Source of the DNA: Paenibacillus sp. J5C2022
Lineage (GTDB): Bacteria > Bacillota > Bacilli > Paenibacillales > Paenibacillaceae
Assembly: GCF_025567625.1 (NCBI RefSeq)
Contig: NZ_JAOQJC010000017.1
Location: 1 to 64,000, forward strand
Length of the DNA stretch: 64,000 nt
Reading direction: 5' to 3'
Below, one piece after another: positions 1 to 8,435 of the stretch (the first letter of the stretch is position 1; each line of letters begins with the position of its first letter). A program made the position numbers and the translations under genes. Under the pieces are notes generated by a model. That model had not been told where the DNA came from, ran no database searches, and saw only the letters and a list, made by a program, of their open reading frames with translations.

Positions 1-228
1 TCGCTCATTTTGCTCACATAGCTCCATTAAGCGTGCCTCGTACCGCCGAAAAGTAGGAGCTACCGCTCAAAATGGTCACATAGAAGCGGAAAAGTAGTGG
101 GAATTGTGCGCTATCGCTCATTTTGCTCACATAGCCCCGCCAAGCTTGCCTCGTACCGAATGGACCTAAGTAGTAACAAAAAAACGCTCAAACTTGTTCA
201 GGTTTGAGCGTTCCTTAATGTTTATGCT
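1..228. repeat. Degenerate short direct repeats at the left edge
   Basis: A unit of about 45 bases beginning TCGCTCATTTTGCTCACATA occurs at 1-45 and again at 114-158 with a few differences, and a shorter degenerate copy (CGCTCAAAATGGTCACATAG) lies at 64-83. No coding frame with a ribosome binding site is seen. The remainder is the 3' flank of hbs. Confidence 0.7.
177..212 (-). terminator. Rho-independent terminator of hbs
   Basis: Inverted repeat AACGCTCAAAC (183-193) / GTTTGAGCGTT (202-212) with an 8-base loop. On the minus strand the stem is followed by a run of T (the A-run at 178-184). It lies 17 bases after the hbs stop. Confidence 0.9.
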
Positions 229-504
229 TTATTGGGATACGAGGTCCTTAAGAGATTTTCCGGGTTTGAACGCCGGCATCTTGCTGGCAGCAATATCAAT
301 CTCCTCACCTGTCTGAGGATTGCGGCCTTTGCGAGCTTGACGCTCGCGCACTTCGAAATTGCCGAAGCCGACAAGCTGCACTTTATCGCCGTTCTGTAGC
401 GCTTCGGAGATCGCTTCGAATACAGCGTCAACTGCTTTCGTCGCATCTTTCTTCGGAAGCTCGGTAAGCTCTGTTACTTTTGCGATCAGATCTGCTTTGT
501 TCAT
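229..504 (-). CDS. hbs: DNA-binding protein HU (HBsu)
   Basis: A 91-residue nucleoid protein of the HU/IHF family that binds and bends DNA as a dimer. It starts [20 protein letters not shown] and carries the family signature [21 protein letters not shown] in its centre, with the usual full length. The ATG follows TAAGGAGGTGAAATC, an ideal SD. It stands upstream of spoIVA on the minus strand only in map order; its own terminator lies downstream and its leader has an odd tandem hairpin repeat. The neighbourhood hbs-spoIVA matches B. subtilis. A second HU-family gene lies in the phage-like island at 43092-43373. Confidence 0.97.
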   Translation of the reverse strand: MNKADLIAKVTELTELPKKDATKAVDAVFEAISEALQNGDKVQLVGFGNFEVRERQARKGRNPQTGEEIDIAASKMPAFKPGKSLKDLVSQ

Positions 505-519
505 GATTTCACCTCCTTA

Positions 520-594
520 TAGTTTTGCGGAGCAAAACTGACTTCGTAAGCATCAGCTTAGTTTTGCGGAGCAAAACTGACTTCGTAAGCATCA
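520..594. repeat. Tandem 36-bp hairpin repeat in the hbs leader
   Basis: A 36-base unit is present twice, at 520-555 and 559-594, with a 3-base spacer and no mismatch. Each copy contains a perfect 8-bp hairpin, AGTTTTGC-GGA-GCAAAACT, followed by GACTTCGTAAGCATCA. Copy one begins about 8 bases upstream of the hbs SD, so both hairpins should be in the hbs mRNA leader. Confidence 0.9.
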
Positions 595-659
595 TACTCT
601 TCATATTTCCTCTTATTCACCGAAAACTTGAAATATATACCTCATGATCGAACAAACAT

Positions 660-688
660 ATATTAATACAGCCAAAAAGCAATTTCAA
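660..688 (-). promoter_or_regulatory. Possible sigma-A promoter of hbs
   Basis: On the minus strand TTGAAA (683-688) and TAATAT (660-665) are 17 bases apart, 4/6 matches each. It would give a leader of about 150 bases containing the two hairpin repeats. The rest of 595-840 shows no gene. Confidence 0.35.
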
Positions 689-842
689 GAGAAAACCGAG
701 CAAACCGGAATAAAAAAAGCGGCAATCGCCACGCTCCCCAAATCCGTTAGGCAAAATATCCTATTCCAACTTAAAACAGCCATCCGTCTATAGTTCGTTC
801 GTCTCACCTCTTGTCATTTGCCTGTCTCCCCGGCGATGAAAA

Positions 843-880
843 GCAGTCAGGCCGCTTCGCCAATAGCGAAACGGCCTGAT
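843..880 (-). terminator. Probable terminator of spoIVA
   Basis: Inverted repeat TCAGGCCG (847-854) / CGGCCTGA (872-879), extended by a near-perfect GCTTCGC/GCGAAAC arm. On the minus strand it is followed by CTGCTTTTC, a short T-run. It lies 26 bases after the spoIVA stop. Confidence 0.65.
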
Positions 881-905
881 TATTTTAATCTTAGTGCACG
901 GCATC

Positions 906-2384
906 CTACAAAATGATAGCGATCAAGCCGCCGGAGCCTTCATTGATGATCCGTCCCAACGTTTCTTGCAGCTTGTAGCGCGCATTGTCAGGCATCATCG
1001 CGATTTTGCCCTGAATGCCTTCCCGGACGATAGAATGCAAGGAGCGGCCAAAAATGTCGGACTCCCATATTTTGATCGGATCGTTCTCGAAGTCCTGCAT
1101 CAAGTATCTGACCAGTTCTTCGCTTTGCTTCTCCGTACCGATGATCGGAGCAAATTCCGACTCCACATCGACGCGAATCATATGGATGGATGGCGCAGTC
1201 GCCTTTAGCCGGACACCGAAGCGCGAGCCTTGGCGTATAAGCTCCGGCTCATCCAGCGCCATCTCGGCGAGCGATGGTGCCGCAATGCCGTAACCAGTCG
1301 TCTTCACCATCTCCAGCGCCTCTGCGAACCGGTCATATTCCCGCTTCGCATGGGAGAATTCCTGCATCAGCTGAAGCAAGTGATCCTTGCCCCGAATCTC
1401 GACGCCGACTACCTCCATCAAGATGCGATCATACAATTCGTCTGGAGCGTACAGATCGATCTCCGCAACGCCTTGCCCCATATCCATCCCGCTTAATCCT
1501 GCACGAGCGATGAAGTCGTATTCCATGAACTGGTTGACTACCCTGTCTACGTCTCTTAACCGGCGGATATCCTTCACAGTGTCGCGAACAGAATTTTCAT
1601 AGTTGCTGCGCAGCCAGTGCTTGTCGTTCAGCACCATAACCCAGCTCGGCAGATTCACATTCACCTCGTGAACCGGGAATTCATAGAGCACTTCGCGCAG
1701 GACGGACATGACTTCCTCTTCTCCCATCGTGGCGGCACTCATCGCCATGACGGGGATGTCATATTTAGCTTGAAGCTCGCTGCGCAGCTGCTGTGTTTCA
1801 TCGCTGCGCGGCCGAGTTGAGTTAATGATCAGGACGAACGGCTTGCCCACTTCCTTCAGTTCTTCGATGACCCGTTCCTCGGCCACGACGTAAGAGCTTC
1901 TCGGAATTTCGGCAATTGTGCCGTCTGTCGTTACGACGACCCCCAAAGTGGAATGCTCTTGAATCACTTTGCGCGTGCCGATCTCGGCAGCCTCCTGGAA
2001 CGGAATCGGCTCATCGTACCAAGGCGTCGTAATCATGCGCGGACCGTTTTCGTCCTCGTAGCCCTTGGCTCCTTCAACCGCATATCCGACGCAATCCACC
2101 ATTCTTACGTTCACTTCAAGCCCTTCGGCCACGCGCAGCTGAACAGCCTGGTTTGGCACGAATTTCGGCTCGGTTGTCATGATTGTTTTACCCGCGGCGC
2201 TTTGAGGGAGCTCATCAACGGCTCTTACGCGATCCGATTCATTGGCAATGTTGGGAAGTACGACCGTCTCCATAAATCGTTTAATAAATGTTGATTTCCC
2301 CGTCCGGACCGCCCCGACCACGCCGAGGTAAATATCCCCGCCGGTACGTTCGGCAATGTCCTTGAAAATGTCTACTTTCTCCAC
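906..2384 (-). CDS. spoIVA: Stage IV sporulation protein A, spore coat morphogenetic ATPase
   Basis: A 492-residue coat ATPase that coats the outer forespore membrane and scaffolds the spore coat basement layer and cortex assembly in the mother cell. The start is GTG at 2384, giving VEKVDIFKDIAERTGG preceded by GGGAGGGGATATTCA; this gives exactly the family length, so the upstream in-frame extension is not used. Walker A is GAVRTGKST (about residues 20-28), and the C-terminus ends GGLIAIIL, typical for the family. Expression should be sigma-E dependent by family knowledge; no promoter was identified. Next to hbs and the yphF-like gene as in B. subtilis. Confidence 0.97.
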   Translation of the reverse strand: MEKVDIFKDIAERTGGDIYLGVVGAVRTGKSTFIKRFMETVVLPNIANESDRVRAVDELPQSAAGKTIMTTEPKFVPNQAVQLRVAEGLEVNVRMVDCVGYAVEGAKGYEDENGPRMITTPWYDEPIPFQEAAEIGTRKVIQEHSTLGVVVTTDGTIAEIPRSSYVVAEERVIEELKEVGKPFVLIINSTRPRSDETQQLRSELQAKYDIPVMAMSAATMGEEEVMSVLREVLYEFPVHEVNVNLPSWVMVLNDKHWLRSNYENSVRDTVKDIRRLRDVDRVVNQFMEYDFIARAGLSGMDMGQGVAEIDLYAPDELYDRILMEVVGVEIRGKDHLLQLMQEFSHAKREYDRFAEALEMVKTTGYGIAAPSLAEMALDEPELIRQGSRFGVRLKATAPSIHMIRVDVESEFAPIIGTEKQSEELVRYLMQDFENDPIKIWESDIFGRSLHSIVREGIQGKIAMMPDNARYKLQETLGRIINEGSGGLIAIIL

Positions 2385-2601
2385 TGAATATCCCCTCCCA
2401 ATTGATTTTCCGGTTCGCCGCCTTCCACCGGACAAGAGGGCAGGCCAGCGACGCAACTCGTACATACTTTTTGGACTAGTAACATCTTATTGTTCAGACT
2501 GTCCAATTATGCCGATCCCGTCTACGAAATCTTTTTTCCTCCCTATAAGACTGCCTTCCCTTCCAAGATTGAAATATATGAGCCTGCTGCCGCAAACATG
2601 A

Positions 2602-2640
2602 CAAAAACCCTCTTGCAGGCAAAAAGATTGCAAGAGGGTT
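2602..2640 (-). terminator. Terminator of the yphF-like gene
   Basis: Stem AACCCTCTTGCA (2606-2617) / TGCAAGAGGGTT (2629-2640), perfect 12 bp with an 11-base loop, followed on the minus strand by TTTTG. The remaining stretch 2466-2601 shows nothing else recognisable. Confidence 0.88.
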
Positions 2641-2661
2641 CTTCTGTCTGGGGCCAATCTG

Positions 2662-3408
2662 TTATGGCTGGACAGCTACCGGCTCGCCGTCGCGTAAGCG
2701 ATATGCCGGAGCTTTCACCGGTACGAAAGGGGAGGCAGCGACCAGCAGATCGCGCAAGTCGTCTTCTTCTCCAATCAAAGTGGCGTCGCCGTTTTTTTGC
2801 AGCTGTTGCGTAATGTCAATCGCGTAATCCAAATATACCGCCCCGGACTCGTCCACGACAGCTCTTAATGTTTGTCCGGAGTAAACGCTCTTCAATACGG
2901 GAGCTGTTTTGCCCATAGTCTTATAATCAATTTCATAGAATCCAGGGTATACCGCTTCCAGCTTGGGCAGCTCGCCCGTATTCTGTATGTGTTGATACAT
3001 CCAGATTTGAATATCGTTCACCTTCTGCATGGAGACGATGTCCATCAGCTTCACCTTGGGGTCCTTCTCCTCGTCAATGACGATAAAATAATAATTGCCG
3101 CCCTTCTCGAAAGCAACGGACGGTATCTCCCCGATCATTTCCTTCGCCTGCAGCTTGGCAAAATTGAGTTTAAATTTCTCGAACTTCGGAACATCGGGCG
3201 TACTGTTCTGAATCGGCAGCAGCCCTGTCACTTCCAAATATTGATCCACTGCAGCTTGTACATTGCGGACGGCTTCATTCGCCGCTCCTCTGTTCTGCTG
3301 CATATTCTCCTTCGGATACAGGCACCCTGCCAGCAAAACCGCCATGCCAGCCACACACGCTACAACAGCGGCATGTCTCAATCGGCCCATGCTATTTCTT
3401 TCCCTCAT
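2662..3408 (-). CDS. YphF-like sporulation-neighbourhood lipoprotein
   Basis: A 248-residue exported lipoprotein. The start chosen is ATG 3408 (MRERNSMGRLRH), preceded by GGAGGGCGGAGAG; the longer in-frame version lacks an SD. A signal peptide ends in lipobox LLAGC, so Cys becomes the lipidated N-terminus. The mature part is a soluble alpha/beta-looking domain with no motif I can name. Its position directly downstream of spoIVA matches yphF of B. subtilis (putative lipoprotein of similar length), which is the basis of the name; function unknown. It is separated by only 19 bases from the upstream ferredoxin gene, so it is probably the last gene of a small operon. Confidence 0.75.
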   Translation of the reverse strand: MRERNSMGRLRHAAVVACVAGMAVLLAGCLYPKENMQQNRGAANEAVRNVQAAVDQYLEVTGLLPIQNSTPDVPKFEKFKLNFAKLQAKEMIGEIPSVAFEKGGNYYFIVIDEEKDPKVKLMDIVSMQKVNDIQIWMYQHIQNTGELPKLEAVYPGFYEIDYKTMGKTAPVLKSVYSGQTLRAVVDESGAVYLDYAIDITQQLQKNGDATLIGEEDDLRDLLVAASPFVPVKAPAYRLRDGEPVAVQP

Positions 3409-3427
3409 CTCTCCGCCCTCCACATGG

Positions 3428-3781
3428 CTACCAAAGCTCATCATCCTTGTTCTTATTGCGGGCCAGCTCAAGCTGCTTCTGCACAGCTGCGCGAAGCGGG
3501 TCCAATGGCACGTGCACTTCCACCTTCCCGGCCGCCCTCGCCTGACAGGCCAATCGGAATGCCTGGTCCTGCATGCCGGCCAGCTTGCGCCGCTCCGCTT
3601 CTCCTATCGGCAGAAGCTCGCTATCGCCGGTTACCTTGACTTTGCACATAAAGCATGCCGCTTTCCCGCCGCATCTGGTCGGTATGTGCACGCCTGCCCT
3701 TCTTGCTGCATCCAACAAGCTGGTCCCTCTGCGAACTTGAACGGTACGCCCAGAAGGAAGAAAGGTTACTTCTGCTTCCAT
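3428..3781 (-). CDS. [2Fe-2S] ferredoxin, plant/adrenodoxin-type fold
   Basis: A 117-residue soluble electron carrier. The cluster ligands are in RCGGKAACFMC (C-x5-C-x2-C, about residues 37-46) with the fourth Cys in RLACQA near residue 79, the usual order of the 2Fe-2S fold. The residues after 95 form a charged tail ending KNKDDELW. It overlaps the nucleotidyltransferase-like gene upstream by 16 bases, so the two are translationally coupled. Partner reductase is not in the window. A second 2Fe-2S ferredoxin lies at 4393-4689 on the other side of that gene. Confidence 0.85.
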   Translation of the reverse strand: MEAEVTFLPSGRTVQVRRGTSLLDAARRAGVHIPTRCGGKAACFMCKVKVTGDSELLPIGEAERRKLAGMQDQAFRLACQARAAGKVEVHVPLDPLRAAVQKQLELARNKNKDDELW

Positions 3782-4371
3782 AGCGGCACCTCCGCTTTCA
3801 TGCCAAACATCATCTCGCGAATGTGGATTCTCATTGCATCGGGTATCGCATTATCCTTCTCCAGCGCTTCCAATGCGGGCAGGTGACGCTTAAGATCCCG
3901 TTCCATCATGGCCGCGATCGGGGTTACGCGATCCTGTCGCTCCCGCAGTACATTGAACAGCAGCTCATGGGCCAGCGGGACGACGTGTACGTACTCCGTT
4001 GCTTCCGGCAATTGCACAAGGTGCGCATACGGAATCAAAAGCTCCTTCACCTTGATGGAATAGGTGCAGCCCAATGCTGAGACTCGAAATCCGCCCACCA
4101 GTTCAATGAACACGCCATCTATCCGGTAATGAGCAAGCCGGGATCGATAGATTGCCGTTGTGCTGTGCTCCGGCTGGTCGACGGCATATTCCCTTAACGC
4201 GTGATGAAGAGATGCTACATCCTCATCGTCGCAATAAATGTCCACATCGTTCGGCGACAACGGCAATCCTCGCAACAATAAGCCTGCACTTCCGCCGACT
4301 ACCCATTTCGAGCGCCCCGCCGCTTCGGCAATGGCAGCCAATGCCCGTTGCACCCGATTGACGTCGTTCAT
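3766..4371 (-). CDS. Nucleotidyltransferase-fold protein
   Basis: A 201-residue protein. GGSAGLLLRGLPLSPNDVDIYCD near the N-terminus is the GG/S...DxD signature of the Pol-beta-like nucleotidyltransferase superfamily (antitoxin/aminoglycoside-type, here with DVDIY). The ATG at 4371 (MNDVNRV) is preferred, as AAAGGGA lies 7 bases upstream; an ATG at 4389 is in frame but has a poor SD. Substrate unknown. It sits between two ferredoxin genes and overlaps the downstream one by 16 bases. No partner HEPN-type gene is adjacent, so a toxin-antitoxin role has no support. Confidence 0.65.
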   Translation of the reverse strand: MNDVNRVQRALAAIAEAAGRSKWVVGGSAGLLLRGLPLSPNDVDIYCDDEDVASLHHALREYAVDQPEHSTTAIYRSRLAHYRIDGVFIELVGGFRVSALGCTYSIKVKELLIPYAHLVQLPEATEYVHVVPLAHELLFNVLRERQDRVTPIAAMMERDLKRHLPALEALEKDNAIPDAMRIHIREMMFGMKAEVPLWKQK

Positions 4372-4392
4372 CCCGACATCCCTTTCCATGAC

Positions 4393-4689
4393 CTAGAAAT
4401 AGGTCTTATTAGCAGCTACGATTCGTCCAGCGCCTTCCCGCACGATAGCTTGGCAACCGAGTCTATAGCCTTCATCTAATTCTTCGGGCTCCAGCCGATC
4501 CCACTCTGCGTCCGTTACCTCTTCCAAAAATGCCATGCCTTCGGTCACGAGGCAGCGACAACGCGCGCATGTGCCACGCGTACAAGAGAAGCTCCAGTCG
4601 ACTTCGTGTTTCATGGCAAGATCAAGCAAGCTCAGACCCGCTTCCGCTTCCACCTCGGCCGTTTTCGTTTTGCCTGTTAGAACAATCAT
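4393..4689 (-). CDS. [2Fe-2S] ferredoxin
   Basis: A 98-residue soluble electron carrier. Ligands are in CTRGTCARC (C-x4-C-x2-C, about residues 36-44) with the fourth Cys in RLGCQAI, the classical plant-type spacing. The start at ATG 4689 (MIVLTGKTK) is chosen because AAAGGAG lies about 10 bases upstream; the ORF continues upstream without a good SD. It differs from its neighbour at 3428 in the C-x4-C versus C-x5-C spacing, so the two are not a recent duplication. Confidence 0.88.
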   Translation of the reverse strand: MIVLTGKTKTAEVEAEAGLSLLDLAMKHEVDWSFSCTRGTCARCRCLVTEGMAFLEEVTDAEWDRLEPEELDEGYRLGCQAIVREGAGRIVAANKTYF

Positions 4690-4746
4690 CTTCTCATGCT
4701 CCTTTTCTGATCTCGTATGCTGTCGATTTATGTATGCCAATAAACT

Positions 4747-4926
4747 TTATATAATGGAGAAGAATCCATAAATAAAACCTAGCAGCAAACAAAAAAAGGC
4801 GACAATCGACAAAATGATTCGAACGAATCCTTTTGTCTTCAACCTTGCGAACGTAATGACGACAGCTGCAATCGCCATCAGGCCTATGCCCAAAAAAGAA
4901 ACCCACATTTTTGTCATCGGATCCAT
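4747..4926 (-). CDS. YphE-like small membrane protein (DUF2768-type)
   Basis: A 59-residue integral membrane protein, translated by me from the minus strand: it starts MDPMTKMWVSFLGIGLMAIA and ends GFIYGFFSII. Two hydrophobic segments (about 8-27 and 37-58) are joined by a basic loop RLKTKGFVR, a two-pass hairpin. GGTGGGAG precedes the ATG by about 9 bases. Position between the spoIVA/yphF and gpsA genes, size and topology match yphE of B. subtilis (DUF2768), whose function is unknown. It is just under common length cut-offs and easily missed. Confidence 0.75.
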   Translation of the reverse strand: MDPMTKMWVSFLGIGLMAIAAVVITFARLKTKGFVRIILSIVAFFCLLLGFIYGFFSII

Positions 4927-4957
4927 AAGTCATTCTCCCACCTGTCACACTGAAAAG

Positions 4958-5016
4958 GACAAACGCCGGCAGACGAAGCGGATATCCCCTTCATCAAGTT
5001 GCCGGCATTTGTCGAA
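4958..5016 (-). terminator. Long inverted repeat downstream of spoVIF-like gene
   Basis: GACAAACGCCGGCA (near 4960-4973) pairs with TGCCGGCATTTGTC (near 5001-5014), 13 of 14 bases, with a loop of about 28. It has no clear T-run, so it may be a weak terminator or another RNA structure between spoVIF and yphE. Confidence 0.4.
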
Positions 5017-5023
5017 AGCATGA

Positions 5024-5299
5024 TCACTTTTTTATCATCATTTTGATCAGGGATTCCATACTAGACGGACTCATGCCGCTTGCTTTTACCGCTTTGACAA
5101 TATCGTTCATCGTGGAATCCGGTACTTTTATTTTCGCCATATCCGCAACCCGCTTAATTAGCTTGCGCAGCTCCGCTTCGTCGGAGAATGTGTTGGCATC
5201 TACTGTACCTGCCAATTTTTTGACGGCGTTTTCGGATATATTTTTGCCAGCTTTCTTATTGATAGCGCTCAATACGTCCTTAGGAATACCTTTCGACAA
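5024..5299 (-). CDS. Stage VI sporulation protein F-like
   Basis: A 91-residue helical, basic protein. It matches the SpoVIF (YjcC) family in layout: an N-terminal MSKGIPKDVLSAINKKAG segment, a helix with FSDEAELRKLIKRVADMAK, and a C-terminal SMESLIKMMIKK tail. Family knowledge places SpoVIF as a mother-cell coat assembly factor needed for GerE activity. The TTG at 5299 is preferred because AGGAGG lies 9 bases upstream; the GTG at 5308 touches the SD. The gene is adjacent to gpsA, different from the B. subtilis location. Confidence 0.75.
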   Translation of the reverse strand: MSKGIPKDVLSAINKKAGKNISENAVKKLAGTVDANTFSDEAELRKLIKRVADMAKIKVPDSTMNDIVKAVKASGMSPSSMESLIKMMIKK

Positions 5300-5370
5300 A
5301 TTATCCACCCTCCTTAAGCCATATGAGTACTTAGCATCATATGAAGAGGGCAGTACATTGGTGTAGGCGG

Positions 5371-6399
5371 TTAGCCTATCACTTCCATTTCATGCGTCTT
5401 CAATCTTCCCATGAGGTGGGATACCGCCTCGCGGGGCTGCTTGCCCTGGAAGAGCACCTCGTGCAGTTGAGACGTGATCGGCATATCTACTTCGTACTGC
5501 TGCGCAAGCAGGTAAGCCGCCTTCGTCGTTCTCACGCCTTCGACGACCATGCCCATCTTATCCAACACCTCGCTGAGCGGCGTTCCGTCGGCCAGCATAT
5601 AACCTGCGCGCCAATTGCGGCTATGCTTGCTCGTACAGGTGACGACAAGATCACCAACGCCAGCCAAGCCTGCGAACGTTAACGGATTGGCGCCCATAGC
5701 CGCTCCCAGCCTGCCGATCTCCGCCAACCCGCGAGTAATGAGCGCTGCCTTGGCATTGTCGCCGAACTGCAACCCGTCGGTGAGCCCCGCCCCCAACGCG
5801 ATAATATTCTTAATGGCGCCTGCTACTTCCACTCCGACCAGATCCTTGTTCGTATAGACCCGGAAATCGCTATTCATGAACGCATCCTGCGCTTTCTCCG
5901 CCATGGCAATATCCTCGGATGCCACGACGACCGTTGTAGGCTGCCTGCGGATGACTTCCTCCGCATGACTCGGTCCTGACAATACGACGATGCTTGATCG
6001 GCTCCGGCCCAGTTCCTCGGAGAGCACCAGCGACATCGGCTTCAGACTCTCGCTCTCGAATCCCTTCGTCGCATGTATGCACAGCATATCCGGTTGAAGA
6101 TGCGGCGCCGCCTGCCTGGCTACTTCCCTCATCGCCCCGGATGGCGCGACGAACAAGCACAGCTCCGCCCCGTCAAGCGCTGTCCGCATATCCGTTGTGG
6201 CCAGAATTCCGCCGGGAAGCTCGCATCCCGGCAAATACTTGTCGTTGCGGCGCCGCGAATTGATCTCTTCAGCTTGTACGGCGTTGCGCGTCCATAATGA
6301 GACCCGATAACCGTTCGCCGCAAGGACGGAGGCCAAAGCCGTACCCCAACTGCCTGCGACGAGCACAGCCGCCCGCTTAGCTTGTTGATGCTGTTCCAC
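5371..6399 (-). CDS. gpsA: Glycerol-3-phosphate dehydrogenase [NAD(P)+]
   Basis: A 342-residue cytosolic enzyme making sn-glycerol 3-phosphate from dihydroxyacetone phosphate for phospholipid synthesis. The N-terminal dinucleotide motif reads VLVAGSWGTALA, where most relatives have GAGSWG, so the first Gly of GxGxxG is Val. The catalytic-lysine region GVEVAGAIKNIIALGAGL and the C-terminal substrate segment GLAGVGDLVVTC are intact. Start is GTG at 6399 behind GGGAG. Gap to plsY is 6 bases; gpsA and plsY act in sequence in lysophosphatidate formation, so one operon is expected. Confidence 0.96.
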   Translation of the reverse strand: MEQHQQAKRAAVLVAGSWGTALASVLAANGYRVSLWTRNAVQAEEINSRRRNDKYLPGCELPGGILATTDMRTALDGAELCLFVAPSGAMREVARQAAPHLQPDMLCIHATKGFESESLKPMSLVLSEELGRSRSSIVVLSGPSHAEEVIRRQPTTVVVASEDIAMAEKAQDAFMNSDFRVYTNKDLVGVEVAGAIKNIIALGAGLTDGLQFGDNAKAALITRGLAEIGRLGAAMGANPLTFAGLAGVGDLVVTCTSKHSRNWRAGYMLADGTPLSEVLDKMGMVVEGVRTTKAAYLLAQQYEVDMPITSQLHEVLFQGKQPREAVSHLMGRLKTHEMEVIG

Positions 6400-6405
6400 G
6401 CTGCG

Positions 6406-7005
6406 TCACGCTCCCTTCTTCACGCCCAGCTTATTCTCAGTCCCTTGCAGCAGCTTGCCGATATTGCTGCGATGACGAACGAATGCGAACAGGGTAATGA
6501 TTAATGCACCTGCGAACAACGGCAGTGAGTACTGAAATAGGATAATAAAGATCGGTGTGAGCAAGGCGAACAACAGCGAACCGAGAGAGACATACCGGGT
6601 AATGGCGATCGAGATGATCGCCACGATGCCCGCGCACAGCGCCGGCCAGAAAGCAAGCGTCGCGATGACGCCTACCGTCGTTGCGATGCCCTTGCCGCCC
6701 TTAAAGCGGAAATAGATGGGCCAGTTGTGGCCGATGATTGCCGCGAGGCCGCACAATACAGGAACCCAGCCGTTGTTGCTGGCAGCGTGGCCGATCAAGA
6801 CCGCTCCGATGCCCTTTACGATATCGAGGGCGAATACCATCAGGCCCGGTCCTTTCCCCAGTACGCGCAGCGTATTCGTGGCGCCCGCGTTGCCGCTTCC
6901 GTGCTGGCGGATGTCGATGCCCTTGACCCACTTGGCAATTACAATGCTGAATGATACCGAACCTATCAAGTAACTAAGCACTACGGCCAAAATTTCTAGC
7001 ACCAA
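6406..7005 (-). CDS. plsY: Acyl-phosphate:glycerol-3-phosphate acyltransferase
   Basis: A 199-residue integral membrane enzyme that acylates glycerol 3-phosphate using acyl phosphate. It shows the three family motifs: SGNAGATNTLR (about 37-47), the region FKGGKGIATTVG (about 100-112), and RYVSLGS. About five hydrophobic segments. Start is TTG 7005 or the next codon GTG 7002, both behind GGGGAGAAGAAGC. Downstream is gpsA, which supplies its substrate; upstream is der with a 12-base gap. Confidence 0.95.
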   Translation of the reverse strand: MVLEILAVVLSYLIGSVSFSIVIAKWVKGIDIRQHGSGNAGATNTLRVLGKGPGLMVFALDIVKGIGAVLIGHAASNNGWVPVLCGLAAIIGHNWPIYFRFKGGKGIATTVGVIATLAFWPALCAGIVAIISIAITRYVSLGSLLFALLTPIFIILFQYSLPLFAGALIITLFAFVRHRSNIGKLLQGTENKLGVKKGA

Positions 7006-7017
7006 GCTTCTTCTCCC

Positions 7018-8340
7018 CTAGTCTTCGTCTGATTTCCGTCTCGTATAAATGCGCACCGGAGTTCCATCGAACTGGAATGCGGCGCGAATCTTGTTCTCCA
7101 GGTAACGTTCATAAGAGAAATGCATCAGCTCTGGATCATTGACGAAACATACAATGGTTGGCGGCTTCGTCGATACCTGCGTGACATAATTGATGCGCAG
7201 ACGTTTCCCTTTGTCAGATGGCGGAGGATTGATTGCGACTGCATCCGATACGACATCGTTGAGCAGATGGGTCTGAATGCGCAACGCATGCTGCTCCGAT
7301 ACATAGTTGACGACGGGCAGCAGCTTATGCAGTCTGGACTTGGTAAGTGCAGACAGAAAGACGATCGGCGCATATTGCATGAACAGGAAATGGTCTCTCA
7401 CCTTCGCCATGAATTGCTGCATGGTCTTGTCGTCCTTATCCACAACATCCCACTTATTGACGACGAATATGGACGCTTTGCCCGCTTCATGCGCGTAGCC
7501 GGCAATATGCTTGTCCTGCTCGATAATGCCTTCCTCGCCGTTAATAAGCACCAGCACGACATCTGCGCGTTCAATCGCTTTCATGGCGCGCATGACGCTG
7601 TACTTCTCCGTCGTCTCATACACTTTGCCCCGCTTGCGCATGCCTGCAGTATCGATCAGCACATACTTCTGGCCGTCGCGCTCGAACGGCGTATCGATCG
7701 CATCCCGAGTCGTTCCCGCCACATTGCTGACGATAACACGATCTTCGCCCAACAGCGCGTTCACAAGCGATGACTTTCCAACATTCGGCCTTCCGATCAA
7801 GGCGACGCGTATGACGTCGTCGTCATAGCCGTCGTCCTCCAGCTCAGGAATCAGGTCGGTTGCCGCATCCAGGAGGTCGCCAAGACCAAGCCCGTGCGAG
7901 CCGGATACGGGGACCGGCTGGCCGAAGCCCAGTCCGTAGAATTCGTACACTTCATCCATCCGGTGCTCGTTGTCCACTTTATTCACGGCTACGACAACCG
8001 GCTTGCGCGAACGGAACAATAGCTGTGCGACCTCGTCATCGGCATGCGTCAGCCCCGTTTTGGCATCCACCATGAATATGATGACATCCGCCTCTTCAAT
8101 AGCCAACTCCGCTTGCATGCGGACAGACTTCAATATTTCATCCTCGCCGTCGATCTCAATGCCTCCGGTATCGATTATGCTGAATGGCTTTCCGTTCCAT
8201 TCTCCTGTGCCGTATAGACGGTCACGCGTTACACCTGGCTTATCTTCTACAATTGCCAGCCGATCACCGATTACCCGATTGAATATGGTAGACTTGCCCA
8301 CATTCGGTCGTCCGACGATGGCGATAACGGGTCTTGCCAT
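7018..8340 (-). CDS. der: Ribosome-assembly GTPase Der (EngA)
   Basis: A 440-residue tandem GTPase needed for 50S subunit maturation. Two G domains are visible: [13 protein letters not shown] (residues 10-22) with NKVD, and [13 protein letters not shown] (about 182-194) with NKWD. The C-terminal KH-like domain ends [11 protein letters not shown]. The ATG follows GAAGGAG. Position next to gpsA/plsY is as in B. subtilis (yphC). Confidence 0.97.
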   Translation of the reverse strand: MARPVIAIVGRPNVGKSTIFNRVIGDRLAIVEDKPGVTRDRLYGTGEWNGKPFSIIDTGGIEIDGEDEILKSVRMQAELAIEEADVIIFMVDAKTGLTHADDEVAQLLFRSRKPVVVAVNKVDNEHRMDEVYEFYGLGFGQPVPVSGSHGLGLGDLLDAATDLIPELEDDGYDDDVIRVALIGRPNVGKSSLVNALLGEDRVIVSNVAGTTRDAIDTPFERDGQKYVLIDTAGMRKRGKVYETTEKYSVMRAMKAIERADVVLVLINGEEGIIEQDKHIAGYAHEAGKASIFVVNKWDVVDKDDKTMQQFMAKVRDHFLFMQYAPIVFLSALTKSRLHKLLPVVNYVSEQHALRIQTHLLNDVVSDAVAINPPPSDKGKRLRINYVTQVSTKPPTIVCFVNDPELMHFSYERYLENKIRAAFQFDGTPVRIYTRRKSDED

Positions 8341-8435
8341 AATTGGTTTTTCACTCCTTCAACAATTCTCACGTAAATCATCATAGCAAAAAAGTGCGAG
8401 CTTGGCTAACCTTTCGTCGCACAAGAGGGAATAAT

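Noticed and set aside
2872..3886. Overlapping plus-strand frames of 255 and 207 codons
   Set aside because: Antisense to the yphF-like, ferredoxin and nucleotidyltransferase genes; no SD or motif.
4694..4948. 84-codon minus-strand frame
   Set aside because: It overlaps the yphE-like gene in another frame and has no membrane-helix pattern or family likeness.
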